Assembly (NCBI GenBank): GCA_017548765.1
Contig: JAFYZH010000005.1
Coordinates: 1 to 57,847, forward strand
Direction of reading: 5' to 3'
Length of the DNA stretch: 57,847 bases
From: Lachnospiraceae bacterium
GTDB taxonomy: Bacteria > Bacillota > Clostridia > Lachnospirales > Lachnospiraceae
Below are positions 44,326 through 51,964 of the stretch, piece by piece (the first letter of the stretch is position 1; every line of letters starts with the position of its first letter). Both the position numbers and the translations under genes were made by a program. The notes under the pieces were generated by a model. The model saw nothing but the letters and a program-made list of their open reading frames with translations. It was not told the DNA's origin and did no database searches.

Positions 44326-46980
44326 ATGTCAGAACAGAGGAAGGGCCTCACGAGTGCGGAGGTCGCCGAACTTCAGCAGAAGTACGGAAAGAATGAGTTT
44401 ACACAAGGAAAGAAGAAGAGTATATATCGGACCATACTGGAGCAGTTCTCCAGCCCGCTGATCTTGCTTCTCATCGTGGCGTCGGTGATTTCGTTCGTGA
44501 CCGGTGAGGTCGTAGACGGTGCCATCATCATCTTCGTAGTTATCCTGAACGCCGTGATCGGAACGGTGCAGGAGGTCAGCGCCGAGAAATCGGTCGACAA
44601 ACTGCGGCAAATGAGCGTCGCTACGGCGGTAGTCATCCGTGACGGCAAGACCATAGAGATCCCGTCCACCGAACTGGTGGTCGGCGACTATTGTATCCTG
44701 GAAGCCGGCCGTATCGTTCCGGCGGACCTGCACTTGACGCAGACCGCGTCCCTGCAGATCAACGAGTCCGCATTGACCGGCGAGAGCATCGCGGCGGAAA
44801 AAGACGCCACGTTCGACAGCGATGACAAGACACCGCTCGGCGACCGCAAAGACTGCGCGTTCATGTCGACGCTCATCGAGTACGGCCGCGGCGAGGGCGT
44901 GGTCACCGGCATCGGCGATCACACCGAGATCGGCAAGATCTCCCAGATGCTCAACAAGATCACAAAAGACGAGACCCCGCTGCAGAAGAACCTGAATAAG
45001 ATCAGCATGGTGCTCGGCCTGGCCGGCATCGTCCTGTGTCTCCTGATGTTCTTCACCCAGCTGTTCTTGTATAAAGAAGATGTCATCCAGACCCTGATGA
45101 TCTCCATCGCATTTGCCGTAGCGGTCATCCCCGAGGGCCTGGCGACCGTAGTCACCATCGTGCTGTCGCTCGGTATTAAGAAGATGTCGGAGCGCAACGC
45201 CATCGTGAAGCAGATCCACGCGGTGGAGACGCTGGGCGCGGTCAATGTCATTTGTTCCGATAAAACGGGTACGCTTACGCAGAACCGCATGACGGTGGTG
45301 AAGTGGTTCTTCCGCAACACGACCATCGAGGCGGACCAGGCGAAGAACAACGACGAGCTGTTCGAGATGCTGCTGCGCGGCTTCGTAGCCTGCAACGATG
45401 CGACCTACAATGTAAATGAGAAGAGCGGAACGGGCGATCCGACCGAGATTGCGTTCATCAAGTACGCTCTGGAGAATAATTTCGACTGCGATATCCTGCG
45501 CCGGAAGATGGCGCGTATCGACGAGATCCCGTTCGACAGCGACCGTAAGATGATGACGGTGCTGGATGCGACACGTGATGCCGACGGCCGCGTGACGGAG
45601 AGCATCTCCTTCACGAAGGGCGCGATCGACTCGATCATCGTCCGTTGTGACCGGATCATGACCGACGAGGGCGTGCGCAAGATCAACAACCAGGACATCG
45701 TGACGATCACCCGCACGGCGGAGTCGATGTCTTCGTCCGCACTGCGTGTGCTGGCGCTCGCGTACCGCGAGGGCGATGAGAAGCCGCAGGAGAAGGACAT
45801 GATCTTCGTCGGCCTGGGCGCTATGATCGACCCGCCGAAGGAAGGCGTGCGCGAGACCATTGACCAGTGCCACAATGCGGGCATCGAGGTGGCCATGATC
45901 ACCGGCGACCACAAGATCACGGCGTTCGCGATCGCGGAAGCGCTGAACATCGCGACGGATATCTCCCAGTGTATCTCCGGCGCGGAGATCGACGAGATGG
46001 ATCCCGAGGTCTTCAAGCAGAACATTCTGAATTATCGCGTGTTCGCACGCGTGTCACCGCAGCATAAGGTGCAGATCGTGCAGGCGTTCCGCTCGCATGA
46101 TAAGATCGTTTCGATGACCGGCGACGGCGTCAACGATGCGCCTTCACTGAAGGCGGCCAATATCGGTGTTTCCATGGGTATCGGCGGCACGGAGGTCGCA
46201 AAAGACGCGGCCGAGATGATCCTGGTGGACGATAACTTCATCACGATCAAAAACGCCGTCATGGAGGGCCGTAACCTCTTCAACAACATCAAGAAATCGA
46301 TCATTTACCTGCTTCGCGCGAACTTCGGTGAGGTCGTGCTGATGGCATCCGCGATCTTCGCAGGACTGACATCGCCCCTGACCACCATCCAGATCCTCTG
46401 GGTGAACCTGCTCACCGATACCGTGCCTTCGCTGGCGCTCGGCATGGATAAGAGCACCGATGAAGTCATGCATGAGCAGCCGCGTGACGTCAACAAGGGC
46501 CTGCTGAATAAGGGCGACTACCTCAGCATCCTGATCCAGGGTGCGATCTGCGGTCTGACCGCGCTGTTCGCCTTCCTGCTGCCGGCGCTGTACGACAATG
46601 GCCTCAACGGTTTCATCGGAGCCATCAAGGACTCCGCGCAGGCGACCGAAGGCGCGGCGATGGACCTGATCCGCGAGTGCCGTACCTACTGCTTCACGAC
46701 GCTGGTATTCAACGAATTGTTGATGGTCTATGTATGTAAAAACCTGCGGGCACGCCGCCTCCTCTCGAAGGAGATGTTTAACAACAAGATCCTGAACCTG
46801 TCCGTGATCATCGGATTTGCGCTTCAGATCCTGGTACTCTTTGCGGCACCGCTTCGCAATCTTTTGAAGCTTTACCCGGTCGGCGTGAAAGACGTAGCGA
46901 TCATGTTCGTCGTAGCACTTGTCGGTATGATCTTGAACTTCATGATCTCCGTTTGGAAGGCGCGTTTGGAAAGCAAGTAA
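44326..46980 (+). CDS. Calcium-transporting P-type ATPase (PacL/SERCA-like)
   Basis: An 884-residue type II P-ATPase with TGES (151-154), the fourth-helix ion site AVIPEGLATVVTIVLSLGIKKM, phosphorylated D312 in ICSDKTGTLTQNRM, KGA nucleotide-binding motif, and hinge MTGDGVNDAPSLKAANIGVSMG. The PEGL motif and the cation-ATPase N- and C-terminal domains identify a Ca2+ (possibly Mn2+) exporter of the PMR1/PacL group in the cell membrane. It has a strong sigma-A promoter and GGAGG-type ribosome site, and diverges from mgtA. It is bacterial-type length with no regulatory extension. Ca2+ over Mn2+ is a family-level inference. Confidence 0.92.
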   Translation: MSEQRKGLTSAEVAELQQKYGKNEFTQGKKKSIYRTILEQFSSPLILLLIVASVISFVTGEVVDGAIIIFVVILNAVIGTVQEVSAEKSVDKLRQMSVATAVVIRDGKTIEIPSTELVVGDYCILEAGRIVPADLHLTQTASLQINESALTGESIAAEKDATFDSDDKTPLGDRKDCAFMSTLIEYGRGEGVVTGIGDHTEIGKISQMLNKITKDETPLQKNLNKISMVLGLAGIVLCLLMFFTQLFLYKEDVIQTLMISIAFAVAVIPEGLATVVTIVLSLGIKKMSERNAIVKQIHAVETLGAVNVICSDKTGTLTQNRMTVVKWFFRNTTIEADQAKNNDELFEMLLRGFVACNDATYNVNEKSGTGDPTEIAFIKYALENNFDCDILRRKMARIDEIPFDSDRKMMTVLDATRDADGRVTESISFTKGAIDSIIVRCDRIMTDEGVRKINNQDIVTITRTAESMSSSALRVLALAYREGDEKPQEKDMIFVGLGAMIDPPKEGVRETIDQCHNAGIEVAMITGDHKITAFAIAEALNIATDISQCISGAEIDEMDPEVFKQNILNYRVFARVSPQHKVQIVQAFRSHDKIVSMTGDGVNDAPSLKAANIGVSMGIGGTEVAKDAAEMILVDDNFITIKNAVMEGRNLFNNIKKSIIYLLRANFGEVVLMASAIFAGLTSPLTTIQILWVNLLTDTVPSLALGMDKSTDEVMHEQPRDVNKGLLNKGDYLSILIQGAICGLTALFAFLLPALYDNGLNGFIGAIKDSAQATEGAAMDLIRECRTYCFTTLVFNELLMVYVCKNLRARRLLSKEMFNNKILNLSVIIGFALQILVLFAAPLRNLLKLYPVGVKDVAIMFVVALVGMILNFMISVWKARLESK

Positions 46981-47016
46981 TGCGGTTTTCGGCACGCTGA
47001 ACGAAATATAGGACGC

Positions 47017-47060
47017 AAAAGCGAACAAATCAGGCGAAGAGCCTGGCTTGTTCGCTTTTT
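47017..47060 (+). terminator. Rho-independent terminator after the Ca2+-ATPase
   Basis: AAAAGCGAACAA (47017-47028) pairs with TTGTTCGCTTTT (from 47049), with an inner CAGGC/GCCTG helix and a T run. The GCGAACAA arm recurs at 47094 as a repeat. Confidence 0.88.
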
Positions 47061-47093
47061 TGAGGATATGTCGGGAGGGTGCGAGGGCGGCAG

Positions 47094-47112
47094 GCGAACA
47101 AAAGGGTGGAAA
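47094..47112 (+). repeat. Interspersed repeat GCGAACAAAAGGG, copy 1
   Basis: GCGAACAAAAGGGTGGAAA occurs here and identically at 49441-49459, each time just after a terminator. Related sequence forms the array at 50789. Confidence 0.75.
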
Positions 47113-47136
47113 CTTTAGTTTTAACGCCTAAAGGGC

Positions 47137-47165
47137 TTGACAAGTGCGGACTACTATTGTAGTAT
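47137..47165 (+). promoter_or_regulatory. Sigma-A promoter of the 47235 lipoprotein
   Basis: TTGACA (47137-47142), exactly 17 bp, TAGTAT (47160-47165). The -10 box and start region are covered by two dyads. Confidence 0.85.
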
Positions 47166-47183
47166 GGACTACGAGGGTAGTCC
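47148..47183. promoter_or_regulatory. Two tandem operator-like dyads over the promoter
   Basis: GGACTAC-TATT-GTAGT at 47148-47163 and GGACTAC-GAGG-GTAGTCC at 47166-47183; the GGACTAC half-sites are 18 bp apart. ACTAC-N4-GTAGT resembles operators of BlaI/MecI/CopY-type repressors. No such repressor gene is in the window. Confidence 0.65.
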
Positions 47184-47234
47184 ATTGAACCATCCTGAAG
47201 AATGTTTTTGAGAATTATACGGGGAGAATGACCT

Positions 47235-49355
47235 ATGAAATATAAGTGTGTGAATAAGGCGATGGCCTGTGTCCTGGCGGTGGGGATGACATTGACCGGG
47301 TGCGGTAAGAGCGCGGAACCTGCTAAGGAAACGACGGCAGGTGGCATCGGAAACACGGCGGATACCGCCGAAGCGACCGCGAAAGAACCCGGGACGACGC
47401 AGGGAACGCAGGCTACGGAGCAGACAACGAAGGCAACGGAGTCTGCAACGGTTTCCGGGGACAGCGGGTTCGATGCGTTAAAACGGGTCGCGGAGCAGGA
47501 TGTATTTTCCCGTGTCACGGTGAGCCATGACCGCGTGTTGAAATGTGACTCCATCAAAGACGAAGTGCTCGGAACTGTAAAACCCAGGATCCGTGTGATG
47601 GATAAATTCGGAAACGTCGAGTTTTCCTACATGCCTCGCTCGGAAGGGAGTTTTAAATTCGAAGCAGCTACGGGAGACGGGGGAATCCTGTTTGTTATGA
47701 GCCGGGTTTCGGCCGATGGCGTGGCAGAATGCCGGATCATTAAGCTGGGCAACGACGGAAATGTGCAGTTTGAAACACCGCTCGAAGGATTTAACCTCGA
47801 CGCATTCAATTACTGCTATGAAGCGGATGGTTCCTACTATTTGTTCGGGACGATGAAGCGCGTGAACACGGGCATAATCGATGTGTACACGTTTGAGATC
47901 GATCCGAACGGCACGGTCATTAACCAAAGGAAGATCGGCGGCGGGGAGGATACCAAACTGATCCTCGCGGAACAGATCGACGACGGTTTCCGCCTTTTGG
48001 TAGATACCCGTTCGGCCTCGGGCGATTTTAAGGATATCAATTTCTGGGCTGACCATATCAATGCTTCTGTCATTTTGGATAAAGACTTGAATATTCAGGA
48101 AATGACAAAAGTGGAGACGGAGGAGTTGCAGGAGAAGCCGGTCACGCCGCTCGGAGAAAAAGCCGGAAAGCCCGTATACGGCAGTGATCCGTTGGTGCAG
48201 GCGTCTGGGCTTGAAGATCCGAGCCTGTTTATCGACTACGGGGATCATTACCTCATCCGCGGCCGGAGGGAGATCGGAAGGTTTTATTCCAAGGGATCGA
48301 ATTACGAAGAAGCTCTGGAAAAAGTTTATGAGACCGTTTACACTGTCTATGATATGGACGGAAATGTAGTGTTCAGGGAAGCGATCGATCGCTCTCTGGA
48401 GGTGGGGGATCCATTTGCCAGATGCTTACCCACCACACAGCCTTCACGTACGCATGACTCGGAGGCATGGTATTGTAATCGGTTTATGTCAGTGGGAGAA
48501 CCTCCGTTCTCTATGCCGGCGGATGCAAAACAGGATGAAAACTCGGTGGAAGGGGTATATATATGCTCAAACGGCTCCAGAGCGGATTATGAAGATTTCC
48601 TGGACGGAATAAAATCGAGAGGATTTAAAAGATATCCGACTGATAATGTGAATTATATGTTCCGGGAAGATTGCCTGATCGTTACGTGGTATAATTATAT
48701 TAGCGGTTCTTATCAGTTCTATTGGTATGCAGGAAGCGTGCCCGTGCCTGAAGGTGGTATGTCCGGCGAGGAGGCTGCAAAATGGCTGCTTACGGAGAGA
48801 GATGAGAGTTCATCTTTAAGTGCCCTTCATCCGGTCGATGTTTCGCCCGAGGGATTTTATGAGCGCACCGGAGGACAGCTGTTTGTTGCTCCGAGGTACG
48901 GCAATGAGAGGTGGGGTAACCTTAGCCTGTTCTATGTGAAAGCAAATGAAGTATGGAATTCCTCCTTAGAGAGCGTAGCCGTATATGATGTTGACGATGA
49001 TGGTAAGGATGAAGTTTTGCTTCTTTCCTATGGCCCTACTTCAGGATTATTCACAGTGACCTTGGAATGCCTGACGGGTGAAGATAACCTCGATATATCG
49101 CTTTTATCGCTTAACGGCTCAGAGAGGAACTTCAACACCGACGAAAACGGAAGCCTTCTCATAGGGAACAGATATATAGGCATCAAAGATGTACTCGGGG
49201 AGAAGGAACTGCTGATATACGAGGAAGTGATCTTTGAAAGCATCGACGGAGAAAAGACAGAGTACCTGCAGGTGGATTATGGCTGGGGAGGCCCGAACTT
49301 TTTAAAGCACTTGCGAGAAGAAAATAACGAATATATTCGCATTATTAGAAGATAA
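47235..49355 (+). CDS. Large lipoprotein of unknown function
   Basis: A 706-residue secreted lipoprotein: signal ending LTGC (Cys 23), then a Thr/Glu/Ala-rich linker to about residue 75, then a long soluble region. It contains beta-propeller-like stretches (ILFVMSRVSADGVAECRIIKLG, YLFGTMKRVNTGIIDVYTFEID) and, near the end, VAVYDVDDDGKDEVLLLSYG, similar to FG-GAP/VCBS Ca-binding loops. I do not recognise the family. It is a single gene with a strong promoter overlapped by two dyads, so it is probably tightly repressed by an outside regulator and induced by some stress or ligand. It ends at a hairpin terminator. Confidence 0.75.
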   Translation: MKYKCVNKAMACVLAVGMTLTGCGKSAEPAKETTAGGIGNTADTAEATAKEPGTTQGTQATEQTTKATESATVSGDSGFDALKRVAEQDVFSRVTVSHDRVLKCDSIKDEVLGTVKPRIRVMDKFGNVEFSYMPRSEGSFKFEAATGDGGILFVMSRVSADGVAECRIIKLGNDGNVQFETPLEGFNLDAFNYCYEADGSYYLFGTMKRVNTGIIDVYTFEIDPNGTVINQRKIGGGEDTKLILAEQIDDGFRLLVDTRSASGDFKDINFWADHINASVILDKDLNIQEMTKVETEELQEKPVTPLGEKAGKPVYGSDPLVQASGLEDPSLFIDYGDHYLIRGRREIGRFYSKGSNYEEALEKVYETVYTVYDMDGNVVFREAIDRSLEVGDPFARCLPTTQPSRTHDSEAWYCNRFMSVGEPPFSMPADAKQDENSVEGVYICSNGSRADYEDFLDGIKSRGFKRYPTDNVNYMFREDCLIVTWYNYISGSYQFYWYAGSVPVPEGGMSGEEAAKWLLTERDESSSLSALHPVDVSPEGFYERTGGQLFVAPRYGNERWGNLSLFYVKANEVWNSSLESVAVYDVDDDGKDEVLLLSYGPTSGLFTVTLECLTGEDNLDISLLSLNGSERNFNTDENGSLLIGNRYIGIKDVLGEKELLIYEEVIFESIDGEKTEYLQVDYGWGGPNFLKHLREENNEYIRIIRR

Positions 49356-49364
49356 AGACCACAA

Positions 49365-49398
49365 AAAAGAGCTCGGGCTTAACTGCCCGGGCTCTTTT
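49365..49398 (+). terminator. Rho-independent terminator after the lipoprotein
   Basis: AAAAGAGCTCGGGC / GCCCGGGCTCTTTT (49365-49378 with 49385-49398), loop TTAACT, followed by ACGCGCAAAAGG, which is the repeat motif of the 50789 array. Confidence 0.88.
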
Positions 49399-49440
49399 AC
49401 GCGCAAAAGGGGCTAAACTGCCCGGATGTGCGGGTGACGG

Positions 49441-49459
49441 GCGAACAAAAGGGTGGAAA
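49441..49459 (+). repeat. Interspersed repeat GCGAACAAAAGGG, copy 2
   Basis: Exact 19-bp match to 47094-47112. Confidence 0.75.
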
Positions 49460-49503
49460 AAGCAGGTCGTTGTGGGTGTAGATAACCCGACGACCTGCTT
49501 TTA
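49457..49503. terminator. Strong bidirectional terminator
   Basis: AAAAGCAGGTCGT (49458-49470) pairs with ACGACCTGCTTTT (49490-49502), with an inner GGGT/ACCC helix. It lies at the 3' side of the minus-strand regulator gene and also closes off plus-strand reading. Confidence 0.85.
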
Positions 49504-49537
49504 ATTTTGGGGCGTTTGATTTGTTTTGCTTATATTT

Positions 49538-49867
49538 TCATTTTTTTACGGCTTCAGCAAATGCTCCGAGGATCTTCAGTGCACGTGCTTGATTGTCGGG
49601 GGATAGGGAGTTGTACAAGAATAGCACATCCTCACATGCTTCGTGATCTGGGCTCTCTGAACCGTTCACAACATAATCCGTGGAAATCATAAGTGCTGTA
49701 GAGAGTTTGCGAAGAGTGGTCACGGTCATGTTTTTGCGCCCTTTTTCAATGTCCGCCAAGAACTGAACGGAGATGTCTGCCATCTCGGCGAGGCGTTCCC
49801 TGGTCAATCCGCGTTCTTTGCGAAGCATAAAAATTCGGTTTCCGGTTTCTTCGTAAGGATAATTCAT
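49538..49867 (-). CDS. XRE-family HTH regulator
   Basis: A 109-residue protein with a Cro/CI-type helix-turn-helix at about residues 8-65 (RIFMLRKERGLTRERLAEMADISVQFLADIEKG, then TLRKLSTALMISTDYVV) and a short helical C-terminus probably used to form dimers. The minus-strand ribosome site is GAGAGG. It diverges from the zinc-ribbon/DUF2085 pair; half-sites related to CAACTAAAG in the shared gap overlap the -35 of that pair, so it probably represses both directions (inferred). The module is visibly more AT-rich than its neighbours. Confidence 0.92.
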   Translation of the reverse strand: MNYPYEETGNRIFMLRKERGLTRERLAEMADISVQFLADIEKGRKNMTVTTLRKLSTALMISTDYVVNGSESPDHEACEDVLFLYNSLSPDNQARALKILGAFAEAVKK

Positions 49868-49965
49868 AAGTTGCCTCTCGGTGCAGGCGGGTATGTATGC
49901 GCCGTTGCGCCTGCGACAACGACGAAGTTAATTGTCTGTTATATTCTATAGATATAATATAAGAC

Positions 49966-50020
49966 CAACTAAAGAAATAAAAAATCATCTAAAGTTGTTG
50001 ACAAAACACAACTGAAGATG
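49966..50020. promoter_or_regulatory. Operator-like half-sites in the XRE intergenic region
   Basis: CATCTAAAGTTG (49986-49997) and CAACTGAAGATG (50009-50020) form an inverted repeat matching at 10 of 12 positions around the -35, and a third half-site CAACTAAAG lies at 49966-49974. These are plausible binding sites of the divergent XRE protein. Confidence 0.55.
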
Positions 50021-50026
50021 TACAAT
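49998..50026 (+). promoter_or_regulatory. Sigma-A promoter of the zinc-ribbon gene
   Basis: TTGACA (49998-50003), 17 bp, TACAAT (50021-50026). Confidence 0.85.
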
Positions 50027-50086
50027 TGTAACACAATATATAAGTTTGTTGAATTGAAAGAAAAACAAAATGGGAGGTAAAAACAT

Positions 50087-50374
50087 ATGGTATGTCCAAA
50101 TTGCGGAAGTGAAAATGTTCAAGCCTTTACTGAACAATATACAACGGGTGAAATGCGCGGAAAGAGTAAGCAAAAGGGCTTTGGTGGATGCAAAGCCTGT
50201 ATTGGAACTATTCTTCTTGGACCGATAGGCTTCTTCTGTGGTCTGTGTGGAATGGGTAAAGGAAAAGGGAAAATAGTAGACACCAGACAAACTAAAACGG
50301 ATATAGTATTCTGTTGTATGAGTTGCGGATACAAATTTAATGCAAATGATCTACCACAAAACAAAGGCCGATAG
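50087..50374 (+). CDS. Small zinc-ribbon membrane-associated protein
   Basis: A 95-residue protein starting VCPNCGS and ending with a second pair, CCMSCGYKF, so the two CxxC pairs can form one zinc ribbon. In between is a Gly/Cys-rich hydrophobic stretch (GCKACIGTILLGPIGFFCGLCGMGKGKGK), which looks like a short membrane hairpin. GGGAGG lies upstream. It overlaps the DUF2085 gene by 35 bp, so the two are co-translated. Function unknown; the layout resembles small zinc-ribbon proteins next to stress or phage-like regulators. Confidence 0.8.
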   Translation: MVCPNCGSENVQAFTEQYTTGEMRGKSKQKGFGGCKACIGTILLGPIGFFCGLCGMGKGKGKIVDTRQTKTDIVFCCMSCGYKFNANDLPQNKGR

Positions 50375-50717
50375 CGTATGGATCGCCCTGATGAAAATGG
50401 GCGCGAAGACCGGATGCCATCAAAGAGCGGACAGAAGTTTCTTCTTCAAAGGTTACCAATTCCCTGTTTGCGCAAGGTGTTGCGGTGTGCTGTGTGGCGA
50501 GCTGATGGCTATTATGTTCGGCCGCAAGTGTCACAACGTGAAAATAGGCAGTGTAATGATGGGCATTATGTTTCTGGATTGGCTGGTACAGTACTTGGAT
50601 ATCCAAGAATCGAATAATCCAAGAAGATTCGTAACTGGAATTCTGGGCGGCTACGGAGCATGGTCTATCTATTTGGTTTTCTTTAAAGAAATGCGAAAAG
50701 TTATTGAAAGTCGCTAA
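50340..50717 (+). CDS. DUF2085-family membrane protein
   Basis: A 125-residue protein with the DUF2085 signature CHQRADRSFFFKGYQFPVCARCCGVLCGE, followed by hydrophobic helices (GSVMMGIMFLDWLVQYL, FVTGILGGYGAWSIYLVFF). The family consists of small membrane proteins with conserved Cys/His, function unknown. The start is uncertain (ATGs at 50340 and 50346; 50391 lies just before the signature). It overlaps the zinc-ribbon gene and probably shares its promoter. A perfect hairpin terminator follows at 50761. Confidence 0.82.
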   Translation: MQMIYHKTKADSVWIALMKMGAKTGCHQRADRSFFFKGYQFPVCARCCGVLCGELMAIMFGRKCHNVKIGSVMMGIMFLDWLVQYLDIQESNNPRRFVTGILGGYGAWSIYLVFFKEMRKVIESR

Positions 50718-50760
50718 ATCGGTGTATATGTTTCAGAAAAGTGGTTTTAGCGCAAGTTAC

Positions 50761-50790
50761 GAGCTCGGGCTTGGTTGCCCGAGCTCTTTT
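50761..50790 (+). terminator. Rho-independent terminator after DUF2085 gene
   Basis: Perfect 10-bp stem GAGCTCGGGC / GCCCGAGCTC, loop TTGGTT, then TTTT. Almost the same hairpin as at 49365, and it also runs directly into the ACGCGCAAAAGG repeat. Confidence 0.9.
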
Positions 50791-51020
50791 ACGCGCAAAA
50801 AGGAGGAAAATGGCTGCGCGCGCGTAGGATTTCCTGGGTGAGTGACGGTTTCTTACGCGCAAAAGGGAGAAAAGAGGTAAAATGCGCGTAAGGATGCCTG
50901 GGTGAGGGCGTGTTTCTTACGCGCAAAAGGGTGAAAAGAGGTAAAATGCGCGTAAGGATGCCTGGGCGAGTGGCGATTTCTTACGCGCAAAAGGGAGGAA
51001 ATAGGCAAAATGCGCGTAAG
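50789..51020 (+). repeat. 64-bp tandem repeat array, about 3.6 copies
   Basis: TTACGCGCAAAA begins copies at 50789, 50853, 50917 and 50981, exactly 64 bp apart. Copies 2 to 4 each contain the inverted repeat TTACGCGCA ... TGCGCGTAA (about 20-bp loop), so each can form a hairpin; the second arm is altered in copy 1. The connecting part reads like GGATGCCTGGGTGAGGGCG. The array fills most of the 370-bp gap between DUF2085 and the MBL gene; no gene is visible in it. Confidence 0.9.
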
Positions 51021-51085
51021 TTCCGATACCCTTCCGGGCGTTGGTGTGGTATATTGTTAGCAGGAAGTTTTATGGAGGGATTGAA

Positions 51086-51961
51086 ATGAACAGCGTTCGT
51101 TTATTGAAATATGGTACGACGAATACTTACCTCATCGAGGGGCGGGATGGGTTCCTGCTAGTGGATACCGGCTGGGCCGGGAAACTGCCTGAGTTCTTTC
51201 GGGCGCTGGATGAGTTGCATATTGTGGCGCAGGAGATAAGCTACGTGCTGCTGACGCACTTTCATCCTGACCACATGGGGATCGCGCAGGACATCGCGGA
51301 AATAGGTGCGCAGGTGCTGATCATGGATGTGCAGAAGGAGTTTGTGCACTGCAGTGACGCGATCTTTGCGAAGGAGCGCGGGAGCAGTTTTAAGCCGATC
51401 GATGAGAGTCGGGCGCGGGCGCTCAGGTGCGCGGAGAGCCGCGCGTTTTTGCGGGACTTCGGGATCGAAGGCGAGATCCTGCATACGCCGGGCCACAGCG
51501 ACGACAGTGTTTCACTGTGGCTGGACCAGGGCGACCTGTTCGTCGGCGACCTGAACCCGCTGTATGAGCTGGAACTGCATCGCGACACGCAGATCGGTAC
51601 GACTTGGGAAATGCTGCTCGCGAAGAAGCCGAAGAAGGTGTACTACGGGCATGCGAACCCGGCGGTGCTGAGCACTGAGGAGCTGGCGCAGAGCGAGGGC
51701 CATGACGAGAATGATGACGGGGCCTTCATAGCGGGCGACCATGAAGGGACGGCGGGAAACCCCGCGTCCTCTGATCCACACCTATACTCCCTCGTTGAAA
51801 AGATCATGAAATACATCGACAAGGGCATGGATCTGAAGAAGATCGAGAAGAAGACCGGGGCAGATCCGGTTTTCGTGGAGGATGTGACCCGGATGTATTT
51901 GACGCACACGAACGTGGGCGTGCAGGGCATCTTGGATCGAATTGAGATCAAGGGGCGGTAA
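51086..51961 (+). CDS. MBL-fold metallo-hydrolase
   Basis: A 291-residue protein from the ATG at 51086, supported by TATGGAGGG upstream (an in-frame ATG at 51041 lacks a ribosome site). The metallo-beta-lactamase metal motif is H58-F-H60-P-D62-H63, with further ligands in HTPGHSDDSVSLW and GDLNP. A C-terminal helical part (VEKIMKYIDKGMDLKKIEKKTG) is typical of MBL hydrolases in Firmicutes. The substrate is not evident. The next gene, a radical-SAM protein, starts 3 bp after the stop, so the two are one operon. Confidence 0.9.
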   Translation: MNSVRLLKYGTTNTYLIEGRDGFLLVDTGWAGKLPEFFRALDELHIVAQEISYVLLTHFHPDHMGIAQDIAEIGAQVLIMDVQKEFVHCSDAIFAKERGSSFKPIDESRARALRCAESRAFLRDFGIEGEILHTPGHSDDSVSLWLDQGDLFVGDLNPLYELELHRDTQIGTTWEMLLAKKPKKVYYGHANPAVLSTEELAQSEGHDENDDGAFIAGDHEGTAGNPASSDPHLYSLVEKIMKYIDKGMDLKKIEKKTGADPVFVEDVTRMYLTHTNVGVQGILDRIEIKGR

Positions 51962-51964
51962 GCC

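Noticed and set aside
44329-45912. 527-codon open frame on the minus strand
   Set aside because: Shadow of the Ca2+-ATPase gene; the product is His/Asp/Arg-rich low complexity typical of reversed coding DNA.
50789-51020. CRISPR array
   Set aside because: The 64-bp units repeat in full; there are no unique spacers between short repeats and no cas genes.
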